64,000 nt of DNA from assembly GCA_963665865.2 (NCBI GenBank), contig CAXXWF010000001.1, positions 1,178,001 through 1,242,000 on the forward strand, in the 5' to 3' direction. Origin of the DNA: PHAA01 sp963665865 (GTDB lineage: Bacteria > Bacillota > Syntrophomonadia > Syntrophomonadales > Syntrophomonadaceae). Below the pieces are notes generated by a model. It searched no databases. It was not told the DNA's origin and saw only the letters and a program-made list of their open reading frames with translations. The position numbers and the translations under genes are program-made. Position 1 is the stretch's first letter; each line of letters starts with the position of its first letter. Shown piece after piece: positions 8,350-16,813 of the stretch.

Positions 8350-8910
8350 ATGGAAGGTGTTCATAAAGCTGCAACCTACACCATTAAACAAAATTTACTA
8401 ATGCTATCTACAAACCCTATGCCAATATATGATGAAAACCACAATATCATAGGATATGTGAAAAAGTTTTATAAGTCCTGGGGCGAAAAGATATTTGCAT
8501 ATTTATCCGGCCGTCCGATATTTAACAATCTGCAAGCAGAAGATACGGATGGCAATATACAGATTCGTATAAAACAGTCTATATTGTTTTTTAGAAGAGC
8601 CGAGTGGCAGGTAGAATTGTACTCCGATCAGCAGAAGGGAAATAGCTTCATTTTACGCGATAATTTTTTGATAACGGCTGGTAAAACGCTTGCTTTTGAA
8701 TATAAGGGACGGCAAATTACTGTAGAAAATAATAATTTGCATTACACAACTCGGTTTATTGATAGCAGCAAAGATGTGATTGCCCAATGTGACTGTAAAA
8801 GTATGGAAAAGTCTTTTGATATTAACATCCAGATTTTCAAACCAGAATTAGATATTTATCAAATTGCTGCTCTGGGGTTAATCCAGTATTATTGGGGAAT
8901 GTATATGTGA
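8350..8910 (+). CDS. Tubby/LURP-one-like (YxjI-type) phospholipid-scramblase-fold protein
   Basis: A 186-residue cytoplasmic protein made mostly of beta strands, ending in a hydrophobic helix (YQIAALGLIQYYWGM). The pattern NPMPIYDENHNIIGYVKK followed by strands and a late hydrophobic helix is that of LOR/YxjI proteins with a tubby-C-terminal-like 12-strand barrel. Their cellular role in bacteria is unclear; a lipid- or membrane-associated function is usually supposed. The assignment rests on the overall pattern, not on a catalytic motif. The start ATG 8350 follows GGAGGAAGAGTA. A strong bidirectional terminator lies about 80 nt downstream. Confidence 0.6.
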   Translation: MEGVHKAATYTIKQNLLMLSTNPMPIYDENHNIIGYVKKFYKSWGEKIFAYLSGRPIFNNLQAEDTDGNIQIRIKQSILFFRRAEWQVELYSDQQKGNSFILRDNFLITAGKTLAFEYKGRQITVENNNLHYTTRFIDSSKDVIAQCDCKSMEKSFDINIQIFKPELDIYQIAALGLIQYYWGMYM

Positions 8911-8989
8911 TTAACTCATCAATTTTATTGCCTATAGCAAAGATGTTTCGAAAAACACAGATTTGTTATTGAGGTCCTGATAGCACAAT

Positions 8990-9023
8990 AAAGCCCAGCA
9001 GAAAAACGATCTGCTGGGCTTTT
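8990..9023. terminator. Bidirectional rho-independent terminator between convergent genes
   Basis: A 12-bp stem AAAGCCCAGCAG/CTGCTGGGCTTT with a 9-nt loop is flanked by A on the left and T on the right, so it can work for both the plus-strand gene ending at 8910 and the minus-strand gene ending at 9052. Confidence 0.85.
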
Positions 9024-9051
9024 AATAATGAATTGTCAGGCGTTAAGCTGG

Positions 9052-11268
9052 TTAGTTTCCGGCATGTGTTCTAGTCGCCAATTGTGTGGCCACACTAGCC
9101 ATTTCAGCCCACGTGATGGCGGCTTGGGGGTTAAAACACTGATTTTCGTCAACTCCCAGCAGTCCTAATCCCTGAACCAGTCCTACATAATTAGCCTTAT
9201 CCGGAGCTATTTGGTCCGCATCTTTAAAAGGAATGTCAATACGGTTTTTAATTCTTGCAACGTCTTGATAACCCAGACTGTTAACCAGCCATACCGCTAG
9301 ATCTTCCCGGCTCATGATTATATCAGGGTTGAATTCGCCCTGATTGGGAAGAACACCCTCTTTAATCGCTTGTTGTAACACTTTGGCATCCGGGTCATTA
9401 CCATTAATGTCGGAAAAGGCTAGGTCAATATCCTGGTCATTGCTGTAGTATTGACTGCCGATTGCCCTGACTAATACTTTCAACACCTGCCTTCTGGTCA
9501 TCTGCCCATCCGGGTTGACCCCTTCACCTGGAATCAAACCATTTTCATTTAGTAAGGACAGGGCAGGCGCAGCCCAGTGTCCATTAAAAGAAGCCCCAAC
9601 TGCTGGTGTTTGACCCCCAATTCTCCATCCCAGCATCTCTCCGCTAATGGCATCTATCCGGCTCTTTTCTACGTTCCGGTAGACCAATATTGGCGGTACT
9701 AACTTATCCTGACCCGGTGCTGAAGGATTTTGGACGGGGAATACATAGGCCAGTTCAAATGGCTCCTGAACCTGATAGATGGTCTGGGCCTTTTCAGGGC
9801 TGATAATATTGCTGAGCGGGGCATGTTGAATATCATACCAGTTCACCCAATAACTCATCAGCTGGCCGCTGGCCTTGTTAATTGCAACGCTAATTCCTTC
9901 CTGTTCACTGGGTATACCGTTTATCAGGCGGGCAAAATGAAAACTATTGGTTCCGTCATCATTCCCGGCCCAATCTTGCTTTTGCAGGACCACCAGGTTC
10001 TTTTTTTCCGGGTTGATCTTCCCAATTAGTTCAGTGGCCTTAATTACTGCTTCTTCGATACTTATGTTCTTACCACTGACTTCTATCGGACTATTATGCT
10101 GATTGAACTGCGTTATTTTGCCAGTGTATACATCTACCCCCACCTGCGCATATTCCATATCCTGGTAACTATTCCCGGAACTTATACTGAAAGTCCAAAA
10201 TTCCTGGTTGGGACCGGGTCCACTGCTTGAGCCGCCGCCACTCCTTTGGATATCGCCTGATAAGCCCATTAACAGGAAAAATTCTTCTGCCGCTTTTTTG
10301 GCGATCTCGGGACTTACCTTTTTGCTTGCAGCCAGGTATGTGTTATTGCCGATGCCATCTTGTTGGGGAATAAATGCCTGCTCATAACTGCGTATATCAT
10401 TAGTGGAAATTTTGCTTCCGTCAAAGTTAAGCCCCTGTCCGGTATGGCAATCATAATATACTGCCGGGCTATTTAAGATATAGGCTGGTATCAATGGGTT
10501 GGCAGCATTACTGTATGCACCCATGGCACTAACATAGGCAGGACATAAACCTGATTCATTCAATAGCTTGGCAGTAAGCTCCTGTATGGATATGGTCTTA
10601 TCTAACTGGGGAAAATCACAATCATGCCAATTACAGGTGTAATGACTTACCATTCCGGTTACCGCATCCACCCCGATGTATATATTATCTGAGTCTACAG
10701 TGATACCATTGGCCATGCGGTTCCATAAAAACATATAAAACATATTAATACCGTTACTGTTGTAATAGTATGGCAGCCCGGTATTGCTGATGGTCAGCAG
10801 ACTTACTTTATCGGGCTGGACTTGCCCCAGAAATGTTTGTGCGATTTGTTGGGCCTGTTCACGGGTCAAATTTACGTTTTTGCCTCGATACAGGTCAGGC
10901 CCAGGATTGTAGCTCATTTGGACTACTTCACCTGTACTGGCATCTACTAATGCATCAACTTCCAACCGATTGATAATAGATTGATGCATTATATTGCTGG
11001 ATTGAAATTCCCAACAGGCCTTGCCCATAAAGCTCTGCTCATTGTATTCTGCCTTCAGGTCTTTACCAGTAATCTCCGGAAACATACTGTTCAAGCTTTC
11101 CCGCGCTTTTTCCTCGCTAATGACAGGTGGTCCATTGTCACCAGAGGTCATAGCCTTAGTGCTCGAGATCATCTGCAAGTTGAGCTGCGTACTGTCAGAC
11201 GCCATTACTGGTACACAAAACGTCAACAATATAAGAATGGCCAATAGTGACGCGGTCACTTTTCTCAT
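9052..11268 (-). CDS. YcdB/YcdC-like PepSY-repeat surface protein with SLH domains
   Basis: A 738-residue secreted protein. The signal peptide (about residues 1-23) ends VMASD. The bulk (about 45-545) has repeated PepSY/YcdB-type units with motifs such as ITREQAQQIA, VDASTGEVVQMSYN, GVDAVTGMVSHY, VGVDVYTGKITQFN and INKASGQLMSYWVNW. These modules resemble propeptides that inhibit extracellular peptidases. The last 180 residues contain three S-layer-homology repeats (FNGHWAAPALSLLNENGLI, DINGNDPDAKVLQQAIKEG, FKDADQIAPDKANYVGLVQG), which attach proteins to pyruvylated secondary cell-wall polymer. No protease domain is seen, so it is probably a wall-bound inhibitor or scaffold. It is transcribed alone toward the bidirectional terminator. 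Confidence 0.85.
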   Translation of the reverse strand: MRKVTASLLAILILLTFCVPVMASDSTQLNLQMISSTKAMTSGDNGPPVISEEKARESLNSMFPEITGKDLKAEYNEQSFMGKACWEFQSSNIMHQSIINRLEVDALVDASTGEVVQMSYNPGPDLYRGKNVNLTREQAQQIAQTFLGQVQPDKVSLLTISNTGLPYYYNSNGINMFYMFLWNRMANGITVDSDNIYIGVDAVTGMVSHYTCNWHDCDFPQLDKTISIQELTAKLLNESGLCPAYVSAMGAYSNAANPLIPAYILNSPAVYYDCHTGQGLNFDGSKISTNDIRSYEQAFIPQQDGIGNNTYLAASKKVSPEIAKKAAEEFFLLMGLSGDIQRSGGGSSSGPGPNQEFWTFSISSGNSYQDMEYAQVGVDVYTGKITQFNQHNSPIEVSGKNISIEEAVIKATELIGKINPEKKNLVVLQKQDWAGNDDGTNSFHFARLINGIPSEQEGISVAINKASGQLMSYWVNWYDIQHAPLSNIISPEKAQTIYQVQEPFELAYVFPVQNPSAPGQDKLVPPILVYRNVEKSRIDAISGEMLGWRIGGQTPAVGASFNGHWAAPALSLLNENGLIPGEGVNPDGQMTRRQVLKVLVRAIGSQYYSNDQDIDLAFSDINGNDPDAKVLQQAIKEGVLPNQGEFNPDIIMSREDLAVWLVNSLGYQDVARIKNRIDIPFKDADQIAPDKANYVGLVQGLGLLGVDENQCFNPQAAITWAEMASVATQLATRTHAGN

Positions 11269-11621
11269 TTACCTTTCCCTCCAATAATTATACTTTTGTT
11301 GGCATCGAGGTTGGTGGCAATACCTCCTTTCCATTATCCAGACCCGGCCAAAGTGGTGCCATTATTATACTTAGACACATAACATTACAAATCCTGCAAA
11401 TATTTGGCTATTATGGACAAATAATCAGAAATTCAGAAAGTATGGTGGCTGGTACCCTCTGATAGCCCGGAGAGACAAGCGGACAGGTCACTTTTCTCTC
11501 AACCTTGCAAAGATGATACAGTTTTTTCCTAGGAATGCTTGTGTCTCAAAGACGGAGAGTTAAAAGGTAATAAAATAGTATTTATCAACTTCACCAAGTG
11601 CCGGAAACAAAGTAACATGCA
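11269..11621 (-). promoter_or_regulatory. Leader region of the SLH protein gene
   Basis: A 353-nt gene-free stretch. On the minus strand it holds a TATAAT box near 11365 with only a weak upstream hexamer (TTGTAA, 15-nt spacing), and an AAAGGAGG-like sequence upstream of the true ribosome site. No RNA family or clear hairpin is recognised. It most likely contains the promoter and long 5' leader of the downstream surface-protein gene. Confidence 0.35.
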
Positions 11622-13070
11622 TTAAGAAATAGGCAGATTCGCACCCATAATGGCGTTTTTCAAATCCGCCTGTATTTCTTCAACATTATCACCTGAGCTT
11701 AACTTGATCGATATGTCGAGCCAGTGTTGATTTTGTAGCGGTATCATGGCGTGAACTTCCTGCCAGCTTTTCTGGGTAACTGATGCAGGTGGAGACTGGT
11801 ACATAAGCAGCAGTAAATGGCTTTCTCCCGCGCCGCCGGTCAGTTTTTTATCCTTCAGAATTTCTCGTTGATTGGGAATATAATAACCGTCCAGTTCTTC
11901 GCAGGCTCCGATGGAGTGACCTTGTTCGTCTTCTATTGTCATTATTGAATTATTGTCGGAGTATAAAAATGTCCATTTTGACGGAACCGGAACAGATATA
12001 CTGGAGTTATTCAGGTAAAGCCCCGTACTTCTATACTTTCCGTTAATTATTCCATATTCACTGGACTGCGGTATTTCGGATATAAACCATCCTTGCTGAC
12101 CACTATAGGGAAGCTTCTCTATTACCATTTTTTCAGTTTCGCTATTGTGTGTTGGATAGGAAGCCTCTAACGGGAAGAAAATAGTGTATTCTGTTTTTGA
12201 ATCGGTAATTTTATTAATATTTTTTATGGTTATTGGTCCTACCCAGGGGCTGGACCCACCGGTAACCCAATTTTGATGGTGGACGAAAAAATCCTTGTCT
12301 ACCTCCTGGCGCAGTTGCGGAGATAGTGCCAAATATTGCAGAGCTCCATTGCGGGTTTGTTCGCCCCGGCCCCATAACTGTAGAGCATCATCAGCACTGG
12401 TCGGAATGACCGTATTTTCGACCAGGTTAATGTCGGCTTTGGTTTTGGCCATGTCCGGTGTCTGAATAGATAGAATATTGGTATCCGGATTGTAATTTAC
12501 CCTGGCATGGAATATGTACTCCAACAATTCCATGGGTACATAGTAATGGTCATTATGTATGGAAAAAGTGTTTTGACAAAATTCAAAATGATAGTCTATA
12601 TCTTCGTTGGCAATAACGATAGTAAAGGCTTCCGCAGGGTTGAAGAAGCTGGTTTGCTCAAACTCCCACTCCGTCGCCAGACGCCATGTAGGCAGGCCAT
12701 ACGAAAACTTCATATTTTGGGCGTTATCAGGGAGTGGTAGTATTGATTGTTCTGCATCTTTTGTGAAAGTTTGCAGCAGACCATCGGCATACCATTCCAG
12801 TTTTTCCAGGTTGTAAATATCCTGTTTGGTATTGATCATCACTGTACGAGACTCCTGGTCCCATAGTACGGAAGTGGCTCCCAATTGTCCGGCAGCCCAG
12901 CCCAGCGGAACCATCACTTGGCCTTGAACTATATCCATTTCTGCCGGAGCATTGACCGTCTTGCCGTCTATTTGCACTGTCAACGGAAGCACGGACCGGG
13001 AAGAGCCGTTACATAACCCCACGGTTAAAAGCATTGCGACCAGTAATATAATTACTTTCTTACCCATCAT
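11622..13070 (-). CDS. Secreted stalk-domain protein of unknown function
   Basis: About 482 residues. It has a signal peptide (GKKVIILLVAMLLTVGLCNG), one copper-amine-oxidase-like stalk motif (VMVPLGWAAGQLGATSVLWD, then SRTVMINTK), and a central segment with a second degenerate stalk motif (YYVPMELLEYIFHARVNYN). The C-terminal half contains a recognisable WTFLYSDNN...GACEELDGYYIPNQ stretch also seen in clostridial hypothetical proteins. ATG at 13070 or 13067 is preferred because AAAGGTGG lies 6 nt upstream; the in-frame GTG further up overlaps that ribosome site. It is one of three stalk-domain proteins within 13 kb. No enzymatic motif is seen. Confidence 0.75.
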   Translation of the reverse strand: MMGKKVIILLVAMLLTVGLCNGSSRSVLPLTVQIDGKTVNAPAEMDIVQGQVMVPLGWAAGQLGATSVLWDQESRTVMINTKQDIYNLEKLEWYADGLLQTFTKDAEQSILPLPDNAQNMKFSYGLPTWRLATEWEFEQTSFFNPAEAFTIVIANEDIDYHFEFCQNTFSIHNDHYYVPMELLEYIFHARVNYNPDTNILSIQTPDMAKTKADINLVENTVIPTSADDALQLWGRGEQTRNGALQYLALSPQLRQEVDKDFFVHHQNWVTGGSSPWVGPITIKNINKITDSKTEYTIFFPLEASYPTHNSETEKMVIEKLPYSGQQGWFISEIPQSSEYGIINGKYRSTGLYLNNSSISVPVPSKWTFLYSDNNSIMTIEDEQGHSIGACEELDGYYIPNQREILKDKKLTGGAGESHLLLLMYQSPPASVTQKSWQEVHAMIPLQNQHWLDISIKLSSGDNVEEIQADLKNAIMGANLPIS

Positions 13071-13420
13071 ATTTTCCACCTTTCAGACCTAACCTTGGTT
13101 TGCAAACCCGGACCACGGTAAATGCTGGATCGGTGTCTCTTCCAGGACGATACCAGTTGTTCTTTCTGTGCTATATTTTTGCAGATGGTTTTGGCAGCAA
13201 TAAAAATGCCGGCTAGGGCAAGGACCACCAGCAATATGCTTATGCAAACTTCATTTCTCTTATAAACATATATACCTCTACCAATGATACGTATTGCAAA
13301 ACAACTTCTTGCAAGATCCAGGACAAAACGGTTAATATTACTAATATTAACAGAGAATTGCCAGTCAAATAGAGGATAATCTTGTGTGAAATCGATGAGG
13401 GTGATTGAATTGGGCGGCAA
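13067..13420 (-). CDS. Possible small membrane protein translationally coupled to the stalk protein
   Basis: A frame whose TGA stop overlaps the downstream ATG as ATGA, a sign of coupled translation. The last 70 residues contain a plausible TM helix (ISILLVVLALAGIFIAA) followed by a basic tail. Support for the 5' part is weak: the only in-frame ATG overlaps the divergent gene at 13386, no ribosome site is visible, and the real start may be a non-ATG codon further in. Chance remains a real possibility. Confidence 0.3.
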   Translation of the reverse strand: MPPNSITLIDFTQDYPLFDWQFSVNISNINRFVLDLARSCFAIRIIGRGIYVYKRNEVCISILLVVLALAGIFIAAKTICKNIAQKEQLVSSWKRHRSSIYRGPGLQTKVRSERWKI

Positions 13421-14126
13421 GAGACGTTGGCTTATATTATTGGTGGTTATTTTGGGATTAGCATTATTGTACTCATCCTATGGAAATATGCTGAGCGGAC
13501 TGCGTATTCCTAATCTGACAGGAAGCATGCAGCAGGGCTCGAAATTAAAATATCCGCAGTTGCTGTCTGCTCAGGATCAAAACCAGAATAACATTCCTGA
13601 TTCCATGGATATAGTAAATGGTGCCCGCCAGGAAGTGGCCCTAGGTACCGTTTATGATGGATCATACTTTCAGGGGGGATACCCGCCGGAAGGCAGAGGT
13701 GCCTGTTCGGATGTTATATGGCGGTCTTTGAAAAATGCCGGTTATGATCTTAAGAAAATGGTAGATGATGATATTCGCAGCAATCCCAAAGCTTATGGAG
13801 CAACCGGACTTAAACCAGATCCCAACATTGATTTCCGGAGAGTGAGCAACCTGCAGATATTCTTTAAGAGTCATGGGCAGGAGTTGACCACGGAAATTAT
13901 TCCGGGCGATGTGACTAATTTAACAAATTGGCAGCCAGGGGATATTGTTGTATTTGGCCTTCCCCTTGAACACATCGGCATAATATCGAACCAGCGCGGA
14001 CCGGACGGGGTTCCGCTGATGATCCATAACTGCGGCCCCAAGGCCAGCGAGGACAGTTATTACTTATTAAACTGGCCCAGTAAAATTACCCATCATTTCA
14101 GGTTCATTAAATTACAAGATGGCTAG
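13386..14126 (+). CDS. DUF1287 protein (YijF-like, NlpC/P60-fold predicted hydrolase)
   Basis: 246 residues with a single N-terminal TM helix (LILLVVILGLALLYSSY), so it is anchored and faces outward. The DUF1287 domain spans about residues 75-240. ACSDVIWRSL carries the presumed nucleophilic Cys, and EHIGIIS and MIHNCG carry the His and supporting residues, the arrangement of NlpC/P60-like cysteine hydrolases/amidases. Substrates are unknown, with cell-wall peptides the usual suggestion. The start GTG 13386 lies about 9 nt behind AGAGGA. The gene is divergent from the stalk-protein operon. Confidence 0.8.
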   Translation: MKSMRVIELGGKRRWLILLVVILGLALLYSSYGNMLSGLRIPNLTGSMQQGSKLKYPQLLSAQDQNQNNIPDSMDIVNGARQEVALGTVYDGSYFQGGYPPEGRGACSDVIWRSLKNAGYDLKKMVDDDIRSNPKAYGATGLKPDPNIDFRRVSNLQIFFKSHGQELTTEIIPGDVTNLTNWQPGDIVVFGLPLEHIGIISNQRGPDGVPLMIHNCGPKASEDSYYLLNWPSKITHHFRFIKLQDG

Positions 14127-14289
14127 ACAAGGCATGATCCATAGCCACAGATTTGTGTTCATTACAACTTAAAACTAAAATAGAATCAGGAGCCGATGTA
14201 AACACTACATTTGTATATTATTTCGTCGGGAATAGAAAATACATAATGGTTTGTTTGCAGTTAAGACATTCTTTAGGAGGTTATCTATT

Positions 14290-14727
14290 ATGGATCATGA
14301 AATGGATTTTTACCAGAAACTACGGGTCAAGTTTAAGGACTGGCTGGCAACTGATGAGGGCCAGACTACTAAGTGGGCCGAATACCTAATGTTTGCCCCC
14401 GACTTATTTCATTTACTGTGTAAATTGTCTATCGATAAGGATGTGTCAGTGCCGGACAAAGCCAAATTGGCGGGGGCAATTGTTTACTTTGTATCGCCTG
14501 TCGACTTGTTGCCTGAGGCCTTTTTAGGACCGTTAGGCTTCGCCGACGATGTTGTTGTAGCAGCGTGGGTACTGAATGGCATGCTCAACCATATTGACCA
14601 GGACATTATTCGCAATCACTGGGCAGGCGAGGAAGATGTTCTGCAAGTTATTCAACATATTATTGCGGTAGCGGACCAAATGCTCGGAAGTGGGTTATGG
14701 GATAAGATTAAACATAAGTTCTCTTAA
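14290..14727 (+). CDS. YkvA-family (DUF1232) membrane-associated protein
   Basis: 146 residues. The DUF1232 core is clear: VPDKAKLAGAIVYFVSPVDLLPEAFLGPLGFADDVVV, with the DLLPE signature and a following hydrophobic helix. Family members are small membrane-associated proteins of unknown function. ATG 14290 is used because TTTAGGAGG lies 8 nt upstream; the longer frame from 14251 has none. It stands alone between the DUF1287 gene and a decayed permease fragment. Confidence 0.82.
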   Translation: MDHEMDFYQKLRVKFKDWLATDEGQTTKWAEYLMFAPDLFHLLCKLSIDKDVSVPDKAKLAGAIVYFVSPVDLLPEAFLGPLGFADDVVVAAWVLNGMLNHIDQDIIRNHWAGEEDVLQVIQHIIAVADQMLGSGLWDKIKHKFS

Positions 14728-14777
14728 TGCAATTCATTAAACCATTGCTGCTAACCTGATGGAGGTGGCCAAAATAA

Positions 14778-14981
14778 TGCCTAACGATTGGGGGACACTC
14801 GTTGGGTATTACAGATATTCTTCCCCTAACGCACACCGCGAATGCGTTCAATAAAATCTTAAACTATGGAGCAGGCATAAGCGACGTTTGGTTTAATTTC
14901 TTTATGCTTGCGGTACTTACCGTATTATATTTTGTAATAGGGCTAATGCTGTACCAAAAACTTAAGCTTTCCAAAGCATAG
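14778..14981 (+). pseudogene. 3' remnant of an ABC-2 type permease
   Basis: The 67 codons read like the last segment of an ABC-2 permease: ITDILPLTHTANAFNKILNYG, then a membrane helix (FMLAVLTVLYFVIGLMLY) and a basic tail. The frame is closed upstream by TAA at 14775. A ribosome site GGAGGTGG and ATG (14777) open another frame (MPNDWGTLVG) that would join this one exactly if one G of the GGG at about 14811-14815 were skipped or removed. So it is either a decayed fragment with an indel or a short protein made by +1 frameshifting. Decay is more likely. Confidence 0.6.
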
Positions 14982-15020
14982 ATATACCTTAATAGCCGTT
15001 CTAAAACAGCGTTTCAATAT

Positions 15021-15061
15021 ACTAAATCGGATATTGCGAAAGCTGCAATATCCGATTTAGT
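15021..15061. other. 17-bp perfect hairpin
   Basis: 15021-15037 is exactly complementary to 15045-15061 with a 7-nt loop (GAAAGCT). No T tract follows on either strand, so it is not a standard terminator. It sits between the permease remnant and the first sensor kinase and could be an RNA processing site, a MITE scar or a weak terminator of the decayed gene. Confidence 0.6.
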
Positions 15062-15243
15062 GTCGAAATAGAGGGTATTTTTGTATAGAATCTACGCAGG
15101 ATAATCCTGGAAAATTGTCGAATAGAAATACAAGTTAAATACATCATATCAAGTTATGGGCAACTAATGATAGTTAAGATAGATTAGCAAATTAAGATGT
15201 TCGTATCGGGGATAGATTTGATTGCAATCAGGAGGTTGGCGCA

Positions 15244-16695
15244 TTGACTGATGAAAATCGCAGCAAAGAAGAACTTATTAGCGAATTGACTAGGCTGCGG
15301 CAAGAAAATCAAGAGCTGAAAGCTTCCGTCAAACAATATAGCCATGAGCGCAAGCAGTCTGAAAAGGCACTAAGTCAAGCCGAGGAACGCTTCGACGCTG
15401 CCGTGGAAAATATGATGAATGCATTCGGCATCTATGCCTCAATCAGTAGCGAAGAGGGAAAGAGTGAGGATTCTTTGCTTGAGTTCGTGAACGAGGCCGC
15501 CACTAGTAACAGTAGGTACTCCTATTATAGAAAATACTATAATGACGCTTACGATTTTGGCAACACGAGAATGAGTCACGGCGTCATATCAATATGGAGA
15601 GATATAGCCGAGCACAAGCGGGTTGAAGAAGCTCTGCGGCAATCGGAGGATAAGTTCTTTAAAGCTTTTCAATCAAGCCCAATGATGATGGCCATAGTCA
15701 ATAAGAGAGATGATTGTTATATTGATGTAAATGATTCATGGCTGATGGGTTTTGGCCTGACTCGGGAGGAAGTTTTAGGTCATTCGCATACAAAGCTAAA
15801 CCTCTGGTGTAATCCGGAGGATTTACGTGAAAAGGCGTTGGAGTTAGAAAAAAACAAGAGGCTCAACAACTACGAACTCTCTTTTTATAGCATTAACGGT
15901 CAATCACACACAGGATTAGCTACCTCAGAGACAATCTATGTGGATGGAATGGCTTGCTATTTACATACTATGCTTGATATCACCAAACAAAAGCTAATTG
16001 AGAAGGAAATCGCCCGCCTGGAACGCTTAAACCTCATCGGACAGATGGCTGCCAGTATCGGACACGAAATCAGGAATCCCATGACTGCAGTGCGTGGGTT
16101 TATACAATTATTAAACGAACAGGAATGCTATTCTAAAGATAAGATATACTTTGATCTAATGATTGAAGAATTAGACCGGGCCAACGAGATTATTTCAGAG
16201 TATTTAGGAATGGCTAGGGATAAAATTATTAACCTCCAGCCCCAATCCCTTGACCAAATAGTTAAGGCGATCTCTCCAATGCTTGAGGCCGATGGGAATT
16301 ATAAGGGAATGAAAATAAAACTGGATTTAGGTAACCCGCCCATGCCTCTAATTGATCAGAATGAAATCAGACAGTTGATTCTCAACATGGCCCGCAACGG
16401 TCTGGAAGCGATGTCACCTGGGGGAACATTAATGATTGGTACGACAGCGGAAGACAATGCAGTTGTCCTGTTTATTAAAGACCAGGGTCATGGATTAGCC
16501 AGCAATTTGTTAGATAAGCTGGGAACTCCTTTCTTAACGACTAAGGATAAAGGTACTGGTTTGGGCCTGGCTGTATGCTATAGCATTGCTGCGCGTCATA
16601 ATGCCAGGATCGAAGTTGAGACTGGATCTGACGGAACAACGTTTAAAATTTGTTTTCCTGTACCCATGAAACAGGTTTCGCTCTTTGGACAATAA
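15244..16695 (+). CDS. Orphan PAS histidine kinase (KinA-like), copy 1
   Basis: A 483-residue cytoplasmic kinase with no TM segment. An N-terminal coiled coil (about residues 5-50) is followed by a degenerate PAS (about 50-125) and a PAS domain (135-255). The HisKA domain has the phosphorylated His in SIGHEIRNPMTAVRGF, and the ATPase domain has the N-box NMARNGLEAM and G boxes KDQGHGLA and GTGLGLAV. The soluble PAS layout and the HEIRNPMTAVRGF context resemble KinA-type sporulation kinases that feed Spo0F/Spo0A. There is no response regulator beside it. The start is TTG 15244, 7 nt after AGGAGG. The next gene is a close paralogue. Confidence 0.9.
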   Translation: MTDENRSKEELISELTRLRQENQELKASVKQYSHERKQSEKALSQAEERFDAAVENMMNAFGIYASISSEEGKSEDSLLEFVNEAATSNSRYSYYRKYYNDAYDFGNTRMSHGVISIWRDIAEHKRVEEALRQSEDKFFKAFQSSPMMMAIVNKRDDCYIDVNDSWLMGFGLTREEVLGHSHTKLNLWCNPEDLREKALELEKNKRLNNYELSFYSINGQSHTGLATSETIYVDGMACYLHTMLDITKQKLIEKEIARLERLNLIGQMAASIGHEIRNPMTAVRGFIQLLNEQECYSKDKIYFDLMIEELDRANEIISEYLGMARDKIINLQPQSLDQIVKAISPMLEADGNYKGMKIKLDLGNPPMPLIDQNEIRQLILNMARNGLEAMSPGGTLMIGTTAEDNAVVLFIKDQGHGLASNLLDKLGTPFLTTKDKGTGLGLAVCYSIAARHNARIEVETGSDGTTFKICFPVPMKQVSLFGQ

Positions 16696-16813
16696 AGTAT
16701 TGTGAGTAAAGGCGTTAATCTATTTTGTATCGTATTTAACGTAATTCAATTGACACCTTCACAAAGGTAAGATTGCAGCATTATTTAAATAGAACGGGTG
16801 AGGAGGAGCAGAA

